This document shows positions 8,297 through 16,311 of a stretch of DNA of 21,038 nucleotides, piece by piece (position 1 is the stretch's first letter; the number at the start of each line of letters is the position of its first letter). This DNA comes from DTSX01 sp964008355 (GTDB lineage: Bacteria; Pseudomonadota; Gammaproteobacteria; Steroidobacterales; UBA11654), in NCBI GenBank assembly GCA_964008355.1, contig CAXGBD010000017.1, positions 1 to 21,038 on the forward strand. Reading direction: 5' to 3'. Made by a program: the position numbers and the translations under genes. The notes under the pieces were generated by a model. The model worked only from the letters and a program-made list of their open reading frames with translations, searched no databases and was not told where the DNA came from.

Positions 8297-8379
8297 GCCG
8301 ATGTGGTGGAATTTGGTAGACACGCTGTCTTGAGGGGGCAGTAGCGAAAGCTGTGCCGGTTCGAGTCCGGCCATCGGCA
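8297..8379 (+). tRNA. tRNA-Leu, anticodon GAG
   Basis: This class II tRNA has acceptor arms GCCGATG (8297-8303) and CATCGGC (8372-8378), which pair perfectly, with discriminator A at 8379. The anticodon stem is CTGTC (8325-8329) with GGCAG (8337-8341) around the loop TTGAGGG; the anticodon GAG at 8332-8334 reads CUC and CUU. The long variable arm has an AGC-GAAA-GCT hairpin (8343-8352). The T arm is GCCGG-TTCGAGT-CCGGC (8355-8371). The 3' CCA is not encoded and must be added by nucleotidyltransferase. A tRNA-Leu directly after secG is a familiar beta/gamma-proteobacterial position. Confidence 0.97.
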
Positions 8380-8442
8380 TAATATTTAAATCTAATAGAT
8401 ATATGCAAAGAAGATTATATTTGATTTTTTTTAACCAATGAC

Positions 8443-8451
8443 TGATACAAT
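8443..8451 (+). promoter_or_regulatory. Candidate extended -10 promoter for the nuo operon
   Basis: TGATACAAT carries an extended -10 (TG at 8443-8444, TACAAT at 8446-8451) in the 96-bp spacer between the tRNA and nuoA. A -35-like TTGATT occurs at 8421-8426 but at a long 19-bp spacing. Predicted initiation near 8458 would leave a leader of roughly 18 nt before nuoA. This is the only spacer before the 13 visible nuo genes, so a promoter is expected here. The match itself is moderate. Confidence 0.4.
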
Positions 8452-8475
8452 GTTGGTGTTTTTATACGCTAAAAA

Positions 8476-8832
8476 ATGCTGGAAAAATATATACCTATCC
8501 TGATCTTTTTATCAGTAGCATTAGCCCTTGGGTTATTGTTATTATTTTTGGGTTTTCTTTTTGGTCGAGGAACAAAAAGCAAGGCAAAACTTTCACCGTA
8601 TGAATGTGGTTTTGAGCACTTTGAAGATGCCAGAATACCATTTGACGTACGTTTTTATTTGGTAGCAATATTATTTATTATTTTTGATTTAGAAATTGCA
8701 TTTCTTTTTCCATGGGCAATATCACTTAAAAATATTGGACTTACAGGTCTAATTGCGATGGCTATTTTTCTACTGGTATTGGTTATCGGTTTCATTTATG
8801 AATGGAGAAAGGGTGCTCTGGAGTGGGATTAG
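8476..8832 (+). CDS. nuoA: NADH-quinone oxidoreductase subunit A
   Basis: NuoA is a small membrane subunit of complex I at the junction with the quinone site. It is 118 residues long with three predicted helices (about 6-29, 60-80 and 88-109). The conserved loop after helix 1 is SPYECGFEHF, with C44 at the position of the conserved ND3 loop cysteine. Helix 2 carries IIFDLEIAFLFPW with D71 and E73, the acidic pair conserved in the family. The ATG is preceded by GCTAAAAA with no obvious Shine-Dalgarno. It is first in the nuo operon, and its 3' end overlaps the nuoB start by 10 nt with the start chosen here. Confidence 0.97.
   Translation: MLEKYIPILIFLSVALALGLLLLFLGFLFGRGTKSKAKLSPYECGFEHFEDARIPFDVRFYLVAILFIIFDLEIAFLFPWAISLKNIGLTGLIAMAIFLLVLVIGFIYEWRKGALEWD
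8804..8813 (+). promoter_or_regulatory. Shine-Dalgarno that decides the nuoB GTG start
   Basis: GGAGAAAGGG lies inside the 3' end of nuoA, 9 nt before the in-frame GTG at 8823. The upstream in-frame ATG at 8802 has no such site before it and would add seven residues beyond normal NuoB length. The purine-rich site therefore supports GTG 8823. Confidence 0.55.
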
Positions 8833-9308
8833 CTAAAGAACAGAACGATTTAATAGATCAACAAGGTCCTGGATTTGTAATCACATCTATCGACAAACTC
8901 GTCAATTGGTCAAGATCAGGATCGATGTGGCCAGTAACTTTTGGTCTGGCCTGTTGTGCGATTGAAATGATGCATTCAGCGGCATCTAGATATGATACAG
9001 ATAGATTTGGTGTCTTCTACAGAGCCAGCCCTAGACAATCAGATGTGATGATTGTTGCTGGAACATTGGTAAATAAAATGGCTCCAGCATTAAGAAAAGT
9101 ATACGATCAAATGGCAGAACCTAAATGGGTCATTTCTATGGGCTCTTGTGCTAATGGGGGTGGTTATTATCATCACTCTTATTCAGTTGTCAGAGGTTGT
9201 GATCAAATAATTCCGGTTGATATTTATGTTCCAGGATGCCCCCCCACACCTGAAGCATTGATCAATGGCATTATTGAATTACAGAAAAAAATAAAGAAAC
9301 GCAATTAA
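8823..9308 (+). CDS. nuoB: NADH-quinone oxidoreductase subunit B
   Basis: NuoB holds iron-sulfur cluster N2, the last electron carrier before quinone. With a GTG start it is 161 residues, near the usual 158-160. The four N2 ligands are visible: tandem C44-C45 in FGLACCAIEMMH, C109 in MGSCANGGGYY and C139 in VPGCPPTPEAL. SPRQSDVMIVAGTL and the region around MAPALRKVYDQMAEP are classic. An in-frame ATG at 8802 gives a longer protein, but it lacks a ribosome-binding site and lies deeper inside nuoA. The start is therefore a judgement, while identity is not in doubt. nuoC follows after 8 bp. Confidence 0.96.
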   Translation: MGLAKEQNDLIDQQGPGFVITSIDKLVNWSRSGSMWPVTFGLACCAIEMMHSAASRYDTDRFGVFYRASPRQSDVMIVAGTLVNKMAPALRKVYDQMAEPKWVISMGSCANGGGYYHHSYSVVRGCDQIIPVDIYVPGCPPTPEALINGIIELQKKIKKRN

Positions 9309-9316
9309 TTTAAAAA

Positions 9317-9994
9317 ATGGTCCGTAAAAAATATAAACAATTACATCAATTACTAGACCAATATTTAACTTCTTATGACATTGGTCAATCATATGATTTT
9401 GACCAAATTACACTAGAGATCAACAAAGAATATTTATATGAAATTAGTAAAGTTTTAAAAGAAACAAAACAGTTGGATTTCTCAATGCTCATTGATTTAT
9501 GCGGTGTAGATTATTTGCATTATGGATTGGACAATTGGGAAACTCAAAGTGTCAGCGGCACTGGATATAGCAGAGCCACCTTGAAAACAAAAAATACTCA
9601 TGACGGCAGTAACAATGATCAACCAAAACGTTTTGCTGTAATCTATCATCTTCTTTCAATGAGTCACAACTGGAGACTTCGCCTCAGAATATTTACAGGT
9701 AGTAAAAACCCGCCAAGCGTCGACTCTGTGGTGTCCATCTGGCCAACCGCCAATTGGTTTGAAAGAGAAGCATTTGATTTATTTGGTATAGATTTTGAAG
9801 GCCACCCTGACTTAAGACGAATATTAACTGATTATGAATTCATTGGTCATCCTTTTAGAAAAGATTTCCCAACCTCTGGAAATCTAGAAGTTTACTATGA
9901 TGAAGATGAAGAAAAGGTTAAATATCGACCAGTATCTGTGACCACTAGGCCAACAGTGCCAAGAGTAATCAGAAAAGAAAAACGAAACAAATGA
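9317..9994 (+). CDS. nuoC: NADH-quinone oxidoreductase subunit C
   Basis: NuoC is the 30-kDa-type hydrophilic subunit of the connecting arm; it contacts NuoD and NuoB and carries no cofactor. It is 225 residues long. The family signature is present as WFEREAFDLFGIDFEG, with E149 and E151, followed by HPDLRRILTDYEF and GHPFRKDFP. Between the LIDLCGVDY segment and FAVIYHLLS lies a hydrophilic insert of about 35 residues containing SGTGYSRA. Similar inserts occur in some gammaproteobacterial NuoCs. It is separate from nuoD, unlike the fused NuoCD of E. coli. The ATG is preceded by an A-rich stretch with no Shine-Dalgarno. Its stop overlaps nuoD as ATGA. Confidence 0.96.
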   Translation: MVRKKYKQLHQLLDQYLTSYDIGQSYDFDQITLEINKEYLYEISKVLKETKQLDFSMLIDLCGVDYLHYGLDNWETQSVSGTGYSRATLKTKNTHDGSNNDQPKRFAVIYHLLSMSHNWRLRLRIFTGSKNPPSVDSVVSIWPTANWFEREAFDLFGIDFEGHPDLRRILTDYEFIGHPFRKDFPTSGNLEVYYDEDEEKVKYRPVSVTTRPTVPRVIRKEKRNK

Positions 9995-11244
9995 CTGATA
10001 AAAGTAACCTCATTTTAAATTTTGGACCACAGCATCCTGCAGCTCATGGTGTCTTGAGAATGGTTATGGAAATGGATGGTGAGGTTGTTGTCAATGCTGA
10101 CCCACACATTGGTCTGCTTCATAGAGGTACGGAGAAACTGGCTGAAATTAAGCCTTATAATCACTCGATAGGTTATATGGATCGCTTGGACTATGTCTCA
10201 ATGATGTGTTGTGAACATCCCTATGTTCTTGCTATTGAGAAGCTACTTGGAATTGAGCCACCAGCAAGAGCTCAGTACATTAGGGTTTTGTTTGATGAAA
10301 TTACCCGCATTCTAAATCATCTATTATGGCTTGGATGTCATGGTTTGGATATTGGTGCAATGGCGCTGTTGCTTTATTGTTTTAGGGAACGGGAAGATTT
10401 ATTAGATTGTTATGAAGCAGTATCGGGCTCTCGTATGCATGCTACTTACTATCGTCCAGGAGGAGTATACAGAGACCTTCCGGATGAGATGCCTCAATTC
10501 CAGGCAAATCGTTTTATATCAGAATCAAAAGTAAAAAAACTCAATTATAATCGAGAAGGTTCATTGCTTGATTTTATTGAAGACTTTACCAACCGCTTTC
10601 CAGCGAGAGTTGATGAGTATGAAACTTTACTCACTGATAACAGAATGTGGAAACAAAGAACAGTCGACATAGGTATTGTTTCACCTGAAAGAGCAATTGA
10701 ATTAGGTTTTACTGGACCAATGTTAAGAGGTTCTGGTATCGAATGGGACATTAGAAGAAAAGAACCTTACGAGGTTTATGATCAGTTAAATTTCCAAATC
10801 CCGGTTGGAGTTAATGGTGATTGTTATGACCGTTATCTTGTCAGAGTCGAAGAAATGAGACAGTCAAACTCAATCATTAAACAGTGTGTTACATGGTTGA
10901 GGGATAATCCAGGACCTGTGATTATTGATGATAATAAGCTTGCAACACCAAAACGCAGTTTAATGAAACATGATATGGAAGCATTGATTTACCATTTCAA
11001 ATTGTTTAGCGAAGGCTATACGACACCTGAAGGAGAAACTTACACTTCAATAGAACATCCAAAAGGGGAATTCGGCGTCTATATTGTTTCAGATGGAGCT
11101 AATAAACCGTATCGACTAAAGATAAGAACTCCCAGTTTTGTCCATCTCTCGGCGATTAATGAAATGGTGAAAGGGCATATGCTTGCAGATGTTGTATCAG
11201 TAATAGGAACTCTCGATATTGTATTTGGGGAAATTGATCGTTGA
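9991..11244 (+). CDS. nuoD: NADH-quinone oxidoreductase subunit D
   Basis: NuoD is the 49-kDa-type subunit that forms the quinone-binding cavity with NuoB and descends from the [NiFe]-hydrogenase large subunit. It is 417 residues long, the normal size. The N-terminal loop FGPQHPAAHGVLR carries the quinone-site histidine, and the opposing segment is DYVSMMCCEHPY. Other hallmarks are RAQYIRVLFDEITRILNHLLW, VSGSRMHATYYRPGG, FTGPMLRGSGIEWD, GVNGDCYDRYLVRVEEMRQS and the C-terminal VFGEIDR. Several normally Ala or Asn positions are Cys here (MCCEH, LGCHGLD, LYCFRERED). It starts within the nuoC stop (ATGA). Confidence 0.98.
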   Translation: MTDKSNLILNFGPQHPAAHGVLRMVMEMDGEVVVNADPHIGLLHRGTEKLAEIKPYNHSIGYMDRLDYVSMMCCEHPYVLAIEKLLGIEPPARAQYIRVLFDEITRILNHLLWLGCHGLDIGAMALLLYCFREREDLLDCYEAVSGSRMHATYYRPGGVYRDLPDEMPQFQANRFISESKVKKLNYNREGSLLDFIEDFTNRFPARVDEYETLLTDNRMWKQRTVDIGIVSPERAIELGFTGPMLRGSGIEWDIRRKEPYEVYDQLNFQIPVGVNGDCYDRYLVRVEEMRQSNSIIKQCVTWLRDNPGPVIIDDNKLATPKRSLMKHDMEALIYHFKLFSEGYTTPEGETYTSIEHPKGEFGVYIVSDGANKPYRLKIRTPSFVHLSAINEMVKGHMLADVVSVIGTLDIVFGEIDR

Positions 11245-11257
11245 TTAAAATTTTTTG

Positions 11258-11767
11258 ATGACTATGAATGAAAAAAAACTACAAGAACTGCCAGAAAAAG
11301 TGAGAAAAGAAATCGATGAGTGGATTAGTAAATTCCCGGAAGGAAAACAAAGATCAGCTATCATCGGATCCTTGCACGCCCTTCAAAAGGCAAATAATGG
11401 CAGCTTAACGACGGAACTAATGGATACACTTGCTGACTATTTATGTTTGCCAAAAATGTATATTTATGAAATGGCAACATTTTATTCAATGTTTCAAACA
11501 AAAGCGGTGGGTAAACATGAGATATCGGTCTGCACTAACATTTCATGTATGTTATCTGGTTCGGATAAGATTGTTCAACACATAGAAAACCGATTAAATA
11601 TAAAGCTAGGTGAATCCACAAAAGATGGTAAATTTTTCTTAAAAAAAGAGGAGGAATGTCTTGCAGCATGCACTGGTGCACCAATGATGATGGTGAACCA
11701 TCAATACATTGAAAATCTTACTATTGATAAGGTAGATGAGGTTATTAATCAACTGGAGCGAGACTGA
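11258..11767 (+). CDS. nuoE: NADH-quinone oxidoreductase subunit E
   Basis: NuoE is the 24-kDa-type subunit of the NADH module and carries the [2Fe-2S] cluster N1a. Counting from ATG 11258 it is 169 residues, with ligands C92 and C97 (VCTNISC) and C134 and C138 (ECLAAC), a C-x4-C ... C-x3-C pattern typical of thioredoxin-like ferredoxins. An N-terminal helical region precedes the ferredoxin fold, and MYIYEMATFYSMF is characteristic. A TTG one codon earlier (11255) and an ATG at 11264 are alternative starts; no Shine-Dalgarno separates them. The stop overlaps nuoF as TGATG. Confidence 0.96.
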   Translation: MTMNEKKLQELPEKVRKEIDEWISKFPEGKQRSAIIGSLHALQKANNGSLTTELMDTLADYLCLPKMYIYEMATFYSMFQTKAVGKHEISVCTNISCMLSGSDKIVQHIENRLNIKLGESTKDGKFFLKKEEECLAACTGAPMMMVNHQYIENLTIDKVDEVINQLERD

Positions 11768-13053
11768 TGACTGATGAGAATGCTGTTTGCTTTTCTATCA
11801 TTGATCAACCTGAATCTTGGAAGATTCAAACCTATATGAGCTCAGGTGGCTATTTAACCTGGAAGCAGATTCTTCAGGGTCAACCTGGTAATGAAACCAG
11901 AAAAAAAATCATAGAAACCATTAAACAATCAGGTTTAAGAGGCCGAGGTGGTGCAGGATTTCCCACAGGCCTAAAATGGAGTTTTATGCCTGAGGGTGAT
12001 GATCAGAAATACATTATTTGTAATTCTGATGAAAGTGAACCTGGAACCTGTCATGATCGTGAGATATTAAAGCTCAATCCTCATGCATTAATAGAAGGAA
12101 TGGCAATCAGTGGTTTTGCTATGAATGCAACGGTGGGTTATAACTATGTCCGTGGTGAATTTATTAAAGAGTGTTTCCCACGTATAGAGGCGGCACTAAT
12201 AGAAGCCTATGCACACGGAATTTTAGGAGAAAATATTCTTGATTCAGGAGTGAATTTTGATCTCTATAATTTCTTGGGTGCTGGAGCCTATATATGTGGT
12301 GAAGAAACAGGTCTGATCGAATCATTAGAAGGAAAACAAGGAAAACCAAGATTTAAACCACCATTCCCTGCTAATTTTGGGCTTTATGGACAACCGACAA
12401 CTGTCAATAACACACAAACCTTAGCAAGTATTCCCAAGATTATTGAGAAAGGTCCTAAATGGTATGCTTCTATGGGATCTGAAAAATCACCAGGAACTAT
12501 TATCTTTTCTGTTTCAGGTCATGTAAACAAGCCAGGAAATTTTGAACTGCCTCTTGCCATCCCTTTTGATGTTCTATTGGATAAGGCAGGTGGCGTTATT
12601 GATGGCAAAAAGTTGAAAGCCGTAATACCAGGCGGATCCTCAACCAAAGTATTAAAAGCTGATGTAATCTCGGAATGCACAATGGATTATGAATCACTTC
12701 AAGATGCTGGATCTGCACTTGGTACGGGCGCGGTAGTGGTAATTGCTGAGGGAACATGCATGGTGAATCTCCTGAAAAGAATTTCACAATTCTACTATAC
12801 AGAAAGCTGTGGACAATGTTCTCCATGTCGTGAAGGAACTGGTTGGATGTATAAAATATTAGAACGGATCACTCAAGGACAAGGAACACAGAACGATTTA
12901 TCCTTACTACTAGATGTAGCGGGAAGAATAGAAGGAACTACAATCTGTGCATTTGGTGATGCTTCAGCATGGCCTGTACAGAGCTTTCTCGAAAATTTTT
13001 ATGAAGAATTTGAATACATGGTAAAAAATGATGGAAAATCTTTGGCTGCATGA
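11767..13053 (+). CDS. nuoF: NADH-quinone oxidoreductase subunit F
   Basis: NuoF is the 51-kDa-type subunit that oxidises NADH through FMN and passes electrons via [4Fe-4S] cluster N3. It is 428 residues long. The FMN/NADH glycine-rich loop is GRGGAGFPTG (59-68). Other landmarks are CNSDESEPGTCHDRE, GAGAYICGEETGLIESLEG and the SLBB-like domain around VSGHVNKPGNFELP. The N3 ligands are C348, C351 and C354 (SCGQCSPC) and C394 (TICAFGD). A GGAG at 11755-11758 lies 8 nt before the ATG, which shares one base with the nuoE stop. The stop overlaps nuoG as ATGA. Confidence 0.98.
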   Translation: MTDENAVCFSIIDQPESWKIQTYMSSGGYLTWKQILQGQPGNETRKKIIETIKQSGLRGRGGAGFPTGLKWSFMPEGDDQKYIICNSDESEPGTCHDREILKLNPHALIEGMAISGFAMNATVGYNYVRGEFIKECFPRIEAALIEAYAHGILGENILDSGVNFDLYNFLGAGAYICGEETGLIESLEGKQGKPRFKPPFPANFGLYGQPTTVNNTQTLASIPKIIEKGPKWYASMGSEKSPGTIIFSVSGHVNKPGNFELPLAIPFDVLLDKAGGVIDGKKLKAVIPGGSSTKVLKADVISECTMDYESLQDAGSALGTGAVVVIAEGTCMVNLLKRISQFYYTESCGQCSPCREGTGWMYKILERITQGQGTQNDLSLLLDVAGRIEGTTICAFGDASAWPVQSFLENFYEEFEYMVKNDGKSLAA

Positions 13054-15239
13054 TTATGGAGAATATAAGTAAAAATAAAATATCCATAACCATTGATGAG
13101 CAGGAATATACTGTCAATGAAGGCCAAATGTTAATCGATGTTACGGATCAGCTGGGAATCCATATACCTCGTTTTTGTTATCACGAAAAACTCTCAATCG
13201 CGGCAAACTGTAGAATGTGCCTGATTGATGTAGAGAACACCGTGAACCCTCAACCTGCATGTGCAACTCCAGTTACAAATGGAATGGTGATCAGAACAAG
13301 GTCAGATAAAACCCAAAAAGCACAACAGGGCACAATGGAGTTTTTACTTATTAATCATCCTCTAGATTGTCCTATCTGTGATCAAGCAGGAGAATGTGAA
13401 CTACAAGATCTGGCATACAGCTATGGGGGAAATCAATCTAGGTTTGAAATGATCAAACAAACAAAATCAAATGATAATTTAGGACCTCTGATTTCGACAG
13501 ATATGACCAGATGCATCTTATGTACTCGCTGTGTTAGATTTGCTGATGAAGTTGCAGGACTTCCAGAATTGGGAACTATTGGTAGGGGGGATTCTTCTAA
13601 TATTAGTACTTATATAGAAAGCACGATAGATCATGAACTGTCAGGGAATATGATTGATCTTTGCCCTGTTGGAGCTCTCAATAACAAACCTTACCGATAC
13701 ACTGAAAGGACCTGGGAACTTGATCAGATTAAAAGTGTTTCACCACATGATTGTGTCGGTTCAAATATTCAAATACACATTAAGGAGGGAAAAATAAAAA
13801 GAATCGTGCCCAAGTGTAATGAGGATATTAATGAGATTTGGATTTCTGATAGGGACCGCTTTGCCTTTGCAGGCATCTATAGTAATGATCGATTATATGA
13901 ACCAATGATTCACCAAGATGGAAAGTTGAAAGAGTGCACTTGGGAAGATGCAACTAAAATGTTCTCTAGTGAGTTAATAACTCTTAGAAAAGAAGATAAG
14001 AGTAATCAAATGGCTGGGCTCATTTCACCATCATGTACACTAGATCAGCAATATCTATTTTCTTACCTTTTTAACAATCTCAATTGCCACAATATAGATC
14101 ATCGGATACAACAGGTTGATTTTAGAGGTGATTCAGCCGACTGTGCCTTACCAATGATGGAGATTAAACCTCACGAAATTAAAAATATGGACAACATCCT
14201 TGTCATTGGTTCAGACATTCGAAAGGAAGTTCCCATCATTGCCCATTGGCTTAGAAAAGCTGCCATCAAAGGGTCAACTGTAAACTTCATTAATGATCAA
14301 CCAGGTGATTACTTTTTCCCTATCGATAATTTTGTTCTATCGAGCTCAGAAGCTTTAGCTGAAAATATAGGTCTAGTTTTAAAGGCTTCATTAGAAGAGA
14401 ATAAAATTGATTTGTATGCTGATTTAATACATTCACTTCAAGCATTATCAAAACCAACATCATCTCACTATCAAATCGCACAATCCTTAGTAAAAGGAAA
14501 CCAAAATTTAATCCTCAGTGGTCTCACTGCAAACAGCCATCCTGAGTACAGTCTCATTAGAAATTATCTTTATGTTTTGTCACAAATTAACCAATCACAT
14601 AAAGGTGAGCTGTCTCATGGAGCTAATGCAATCGGGGCTCATATTTTAGGTTGTATTCCTCATAGAAATGCATTTGGAGAAAACAGGGAAGGGGGGATGA
14701 ATGCTTTGGAAATAAGCACTAATAATCACGAAGTATTAATACTATATGATATAGAACCTGAGGATTGCCTATATGTGGAGGAACTCAAACAAGCAATAAT
14801 AGGTAGCAAAAAAGTAGTTTATTTTACCCCCTACTTGAACGCATTCATGGAAGAGAATGCAGACATTGTGTTTCCAGTTAATACTGCCTATGAATCGAGT
14901 GGAAGTTTTATTAATGTATCAGGCATTGTTCAGAATTTTACTGTGGGAGCTAGCCAACATATCAATAGACCATCCAATAGTGACCTTTTGAATAATATTA
15001 TCTCATCATTGGAACTGCCCGAGGTATCAACAATAGATTTAGATCAAAAAACCAAGAGCTTTTTGGACCAATCTGTCAGTGAGAAACAAACTATCAGTGA
15101 ACTTCCAACAACAAACATAAATAAACCTGAAAACAGATTAAGAACTTATAGTTTATACAATGTAGATTCAACCGTTAGGAGATCAATACCACTTCAAGAA
15201 ACAAGTGATGCAAAATCTTTACAGCCCGAGGAACATTAA
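13050..15239 (+). CDS. nuoG: NADH-quinone oxidoreductase subunit G
   Basis: NuoG is the 75-kDa-type subunit of the NADH module and carries three clusters. N1b ligands are C43, C54, C57 and C71. N5 ligands are H103, C107, C110 and C116 (HPLDCPICDQAGEC). N4 ligands are C155, C158, C161 and C205. No fourth CxxCxxxC motif for cluster N7 is seen, as in most complexes outside the E. coli/Thermus type. The C-terminal part (from about 230) is the degenerate molybdopterin-oxidoreductase domain; it keeps landmarks such as VSPHDCVGSN and GANAIGAH. At 729 residues it is on the short side for a family often near 780. It starts within the nuoF stop (ATGA); a second ATG at 13056 is possible. Its end overlaps no chosen downstream start. 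Confidence 0.97.
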   Translation: MIMENISKNKISITIDEQEYTVNEGQMLIDVTDQLGIHIPRFCYHEKLSIAANCRMCLIDVENTVNPQPACATPVTNGMVIRTRSDKTQKAQQGTMEFLLINHPLDCPICDQAGECELQDLAYSYGGNQSRFEMIKQTKSNDNLGPLISTDMTRCILCTRCVRFADEVAGLPELGTIGRGDSSNISTYIESTIDHELSGNMIDLCPVGALNNKPYRYTERTWELDQIKSVSPHDCVGSNIQIHIKEGKIKRIVPKCNEDINEIWISDRDRFAFAGIYSNDRLYEPMIHQDGKLKECTWEDATKMFSSELITLRKEDKSNQMAGLISPSCTLDQQYLFSYLFNNLNCHNIDHRIQQVDFRGDSADCALPMMEIKPHEIKNMDNILVIGSDIRKEVPIIAHWLRKAAIKGSTVNFINDQPGDYFFPIDNFVLSSSEALAENIGLVLKASLEENKIDLYADLIHSLQALSKPTSSHYQIAQSLVKGNQNLILSGLTANSHPEYSLIRNYLYVLSQINQSHKGELSHGANAIGAHILGCIPHRNAFGENREGGMNALEISTNNHEVLILYDIEPEDCLYVEELKQAIIGSKKVVYFTPYLNAFMEENADIVFPVNTAYESSGSFINVSGIVQNFTVGASQHINRPSNSDLLNNIISSLELPEVSTIDLDQKTKSFLDQSVSEKQTISELPTTNINKPENRLRTYSLYNVDSTVRRSIPLQETSDAKSLQPEEH
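15228..15233 (+). promoter_or_regulatory. Shine-Dalgarno that decides the nuoH GTG start
   Basis: GAGGAA sits within the last codons of nuoG, 7 nt before the GTG at 15241. The earlier in-frame GTG and ATG (15205 and 15208) would overlap nuoG by over 30 nt and add a non-conserved 12-residue extension. The ribosome-binding site therefore favours GTG 15241, two bases after the nuoG stop. Confidence 0.6.
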
Positions 15240-15240
15240 G

Positions 15241-16311
15241 GTGGAAGAATTTTTTATTAATCTATTCAGCTTTATTCCAAGCAACTATATGACCTTAGTG
15301 ATCAGTTTGATGAAAATCTTAATTGTGACCGTTACTCTATTGTTAATTATTGCCTATTTAATCTATTTTGAAAGGAAGGTTATTGGCTATATGCACGTTA
15401 GAATTGGGCCAAACAGAACAGGTCCCAGAGGATGGTTACAATCTATTGCAGATATCTTAAAATTGCTTATAAAAGAAATCATTATCCCGTCGAGTGCAGA
15501 TCGCTTCTTATTTTTGGTTGCACCATTACTCTCTCTAGTACCTGCATTGGCAGCATGGGCAGTGATACCCTTTAGTGAAAGTTTTATCATAGCTGATATT
15601 GATGCAGGTCTTTTATACTTACTCGCTCTGACCTCTTTTGGGGTATATGGAATAATTCTTGCAGGATGGGCCTCAAATTCAAAATATGCATTCTTAGGTG
15701 CAATGCGTGCCACAGCACAGATGGTTGCTTATGAGATTGCAATGGGGTTTGCGTTAGTTGGGGTTTTAATGGCTGGTGGGAGTCTTAATTTAGGAGTCAT
15801 TGTTGAGAGTCAAAGCGGTGGAGTTTTAAACTGGTTTTGGATTCCGTTATTCCCATTATTTATTGTTTATTTTATTTCTGGAGTAGCCGAAACCAATAGA
15901 CATCCTTTCGATGTTGCAGAAGGTGAAAGTGAAATTGTTGCAGGCTTCAACGTAGAATATTCTGGTATTGCATTCGGAATTTTCTTCTGTGCTGAATATG
16001 CAAATATGATTCTCATTGCAACCCTAACCTCAATTATGTTTTTAGGCGGTTGGGAGAGTTTCTTTGCTGGAACTTCATTCTTAAACGGAACAATATTTGA
16101 AGTTATAACAGAACCAAATATTTTCTGGCTGGCAGTAAAAGTATCCATCTTTTTATTTATATTTTTTTGGTTGAGAGCTTCATTGCCTAGATATAGATAT
16201 GACCAAATTATGAAGCTTGGTTGGAAGGTTCTAGTCCCCATTACTATCCTATGGATTGGAGTTGAAGGGGCTATGTATTTAGCACATATCGGTCCTTGGA
16301 AGATCACATGA
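15241..16311 (+). CDS. nuoH: NADH-quinone oxidoreductase subunit H
   Basis: NuoH (ND1) is the membrane subunit that completes the quinone chamber and links it to the proton pumps. From the GTG it is 356 residues, with about eight predicted helices. Conserved cytoplasmic loops include YFERKVIGYMHVRIGPNRTG, SIADILKLLIKE, RATAQMVAYEIAMGF, AETNRHPFDVAEGESEIVAGF and RASLPRYRYDQIMKLGWK. In the quinone-side loop N237 occupies a position (GFNVEYSG) where His is common. The start is GTG, chosen because a strong GAGG lies upstream; a longer form from 15205 is possible. The stop overlaps nuoI as ATGA. Confidence 0.96.
   Translation: MEEFFINLFSFIPSNYMTLVISLMKILIVTVTLLLIIAYLIYFERKVIGYMHVRIGPNRTGPRGWLQSIADILKLLIKEIIIPSSADRFLFLVAPLLSLVPALAAWAVIPFSESFIIADIDAGLLYLLALTSFGVYGIILAGWASNSKYAFLGAMRATAQMVAYEIAMGFALVGVLMAGGSLNLGVIVESQSGGVLNWFWIPLFPLFIVYFISGVAETNRHPFDVAEGESEIVAGFNVEYSGIAFGIFFCAEYANMILIATLTSIMFLGGWESFFAGTSFLNGTIFEVITEPNIFWLAVKVSIFLFIFFWLRASLPRYRYDQIMKLGWKVLVPITILWIGVEGAMYLAHIGPWKIT

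Noticed and set aside
8202..8408. Minus-strand ORF of 68 codons across the secG end and the tRNA
   Set aside because: It is antisense to a clear tRNA-Leu and to secG. Its sequence is simply the reverse of the tRNA, with no family resemblance.
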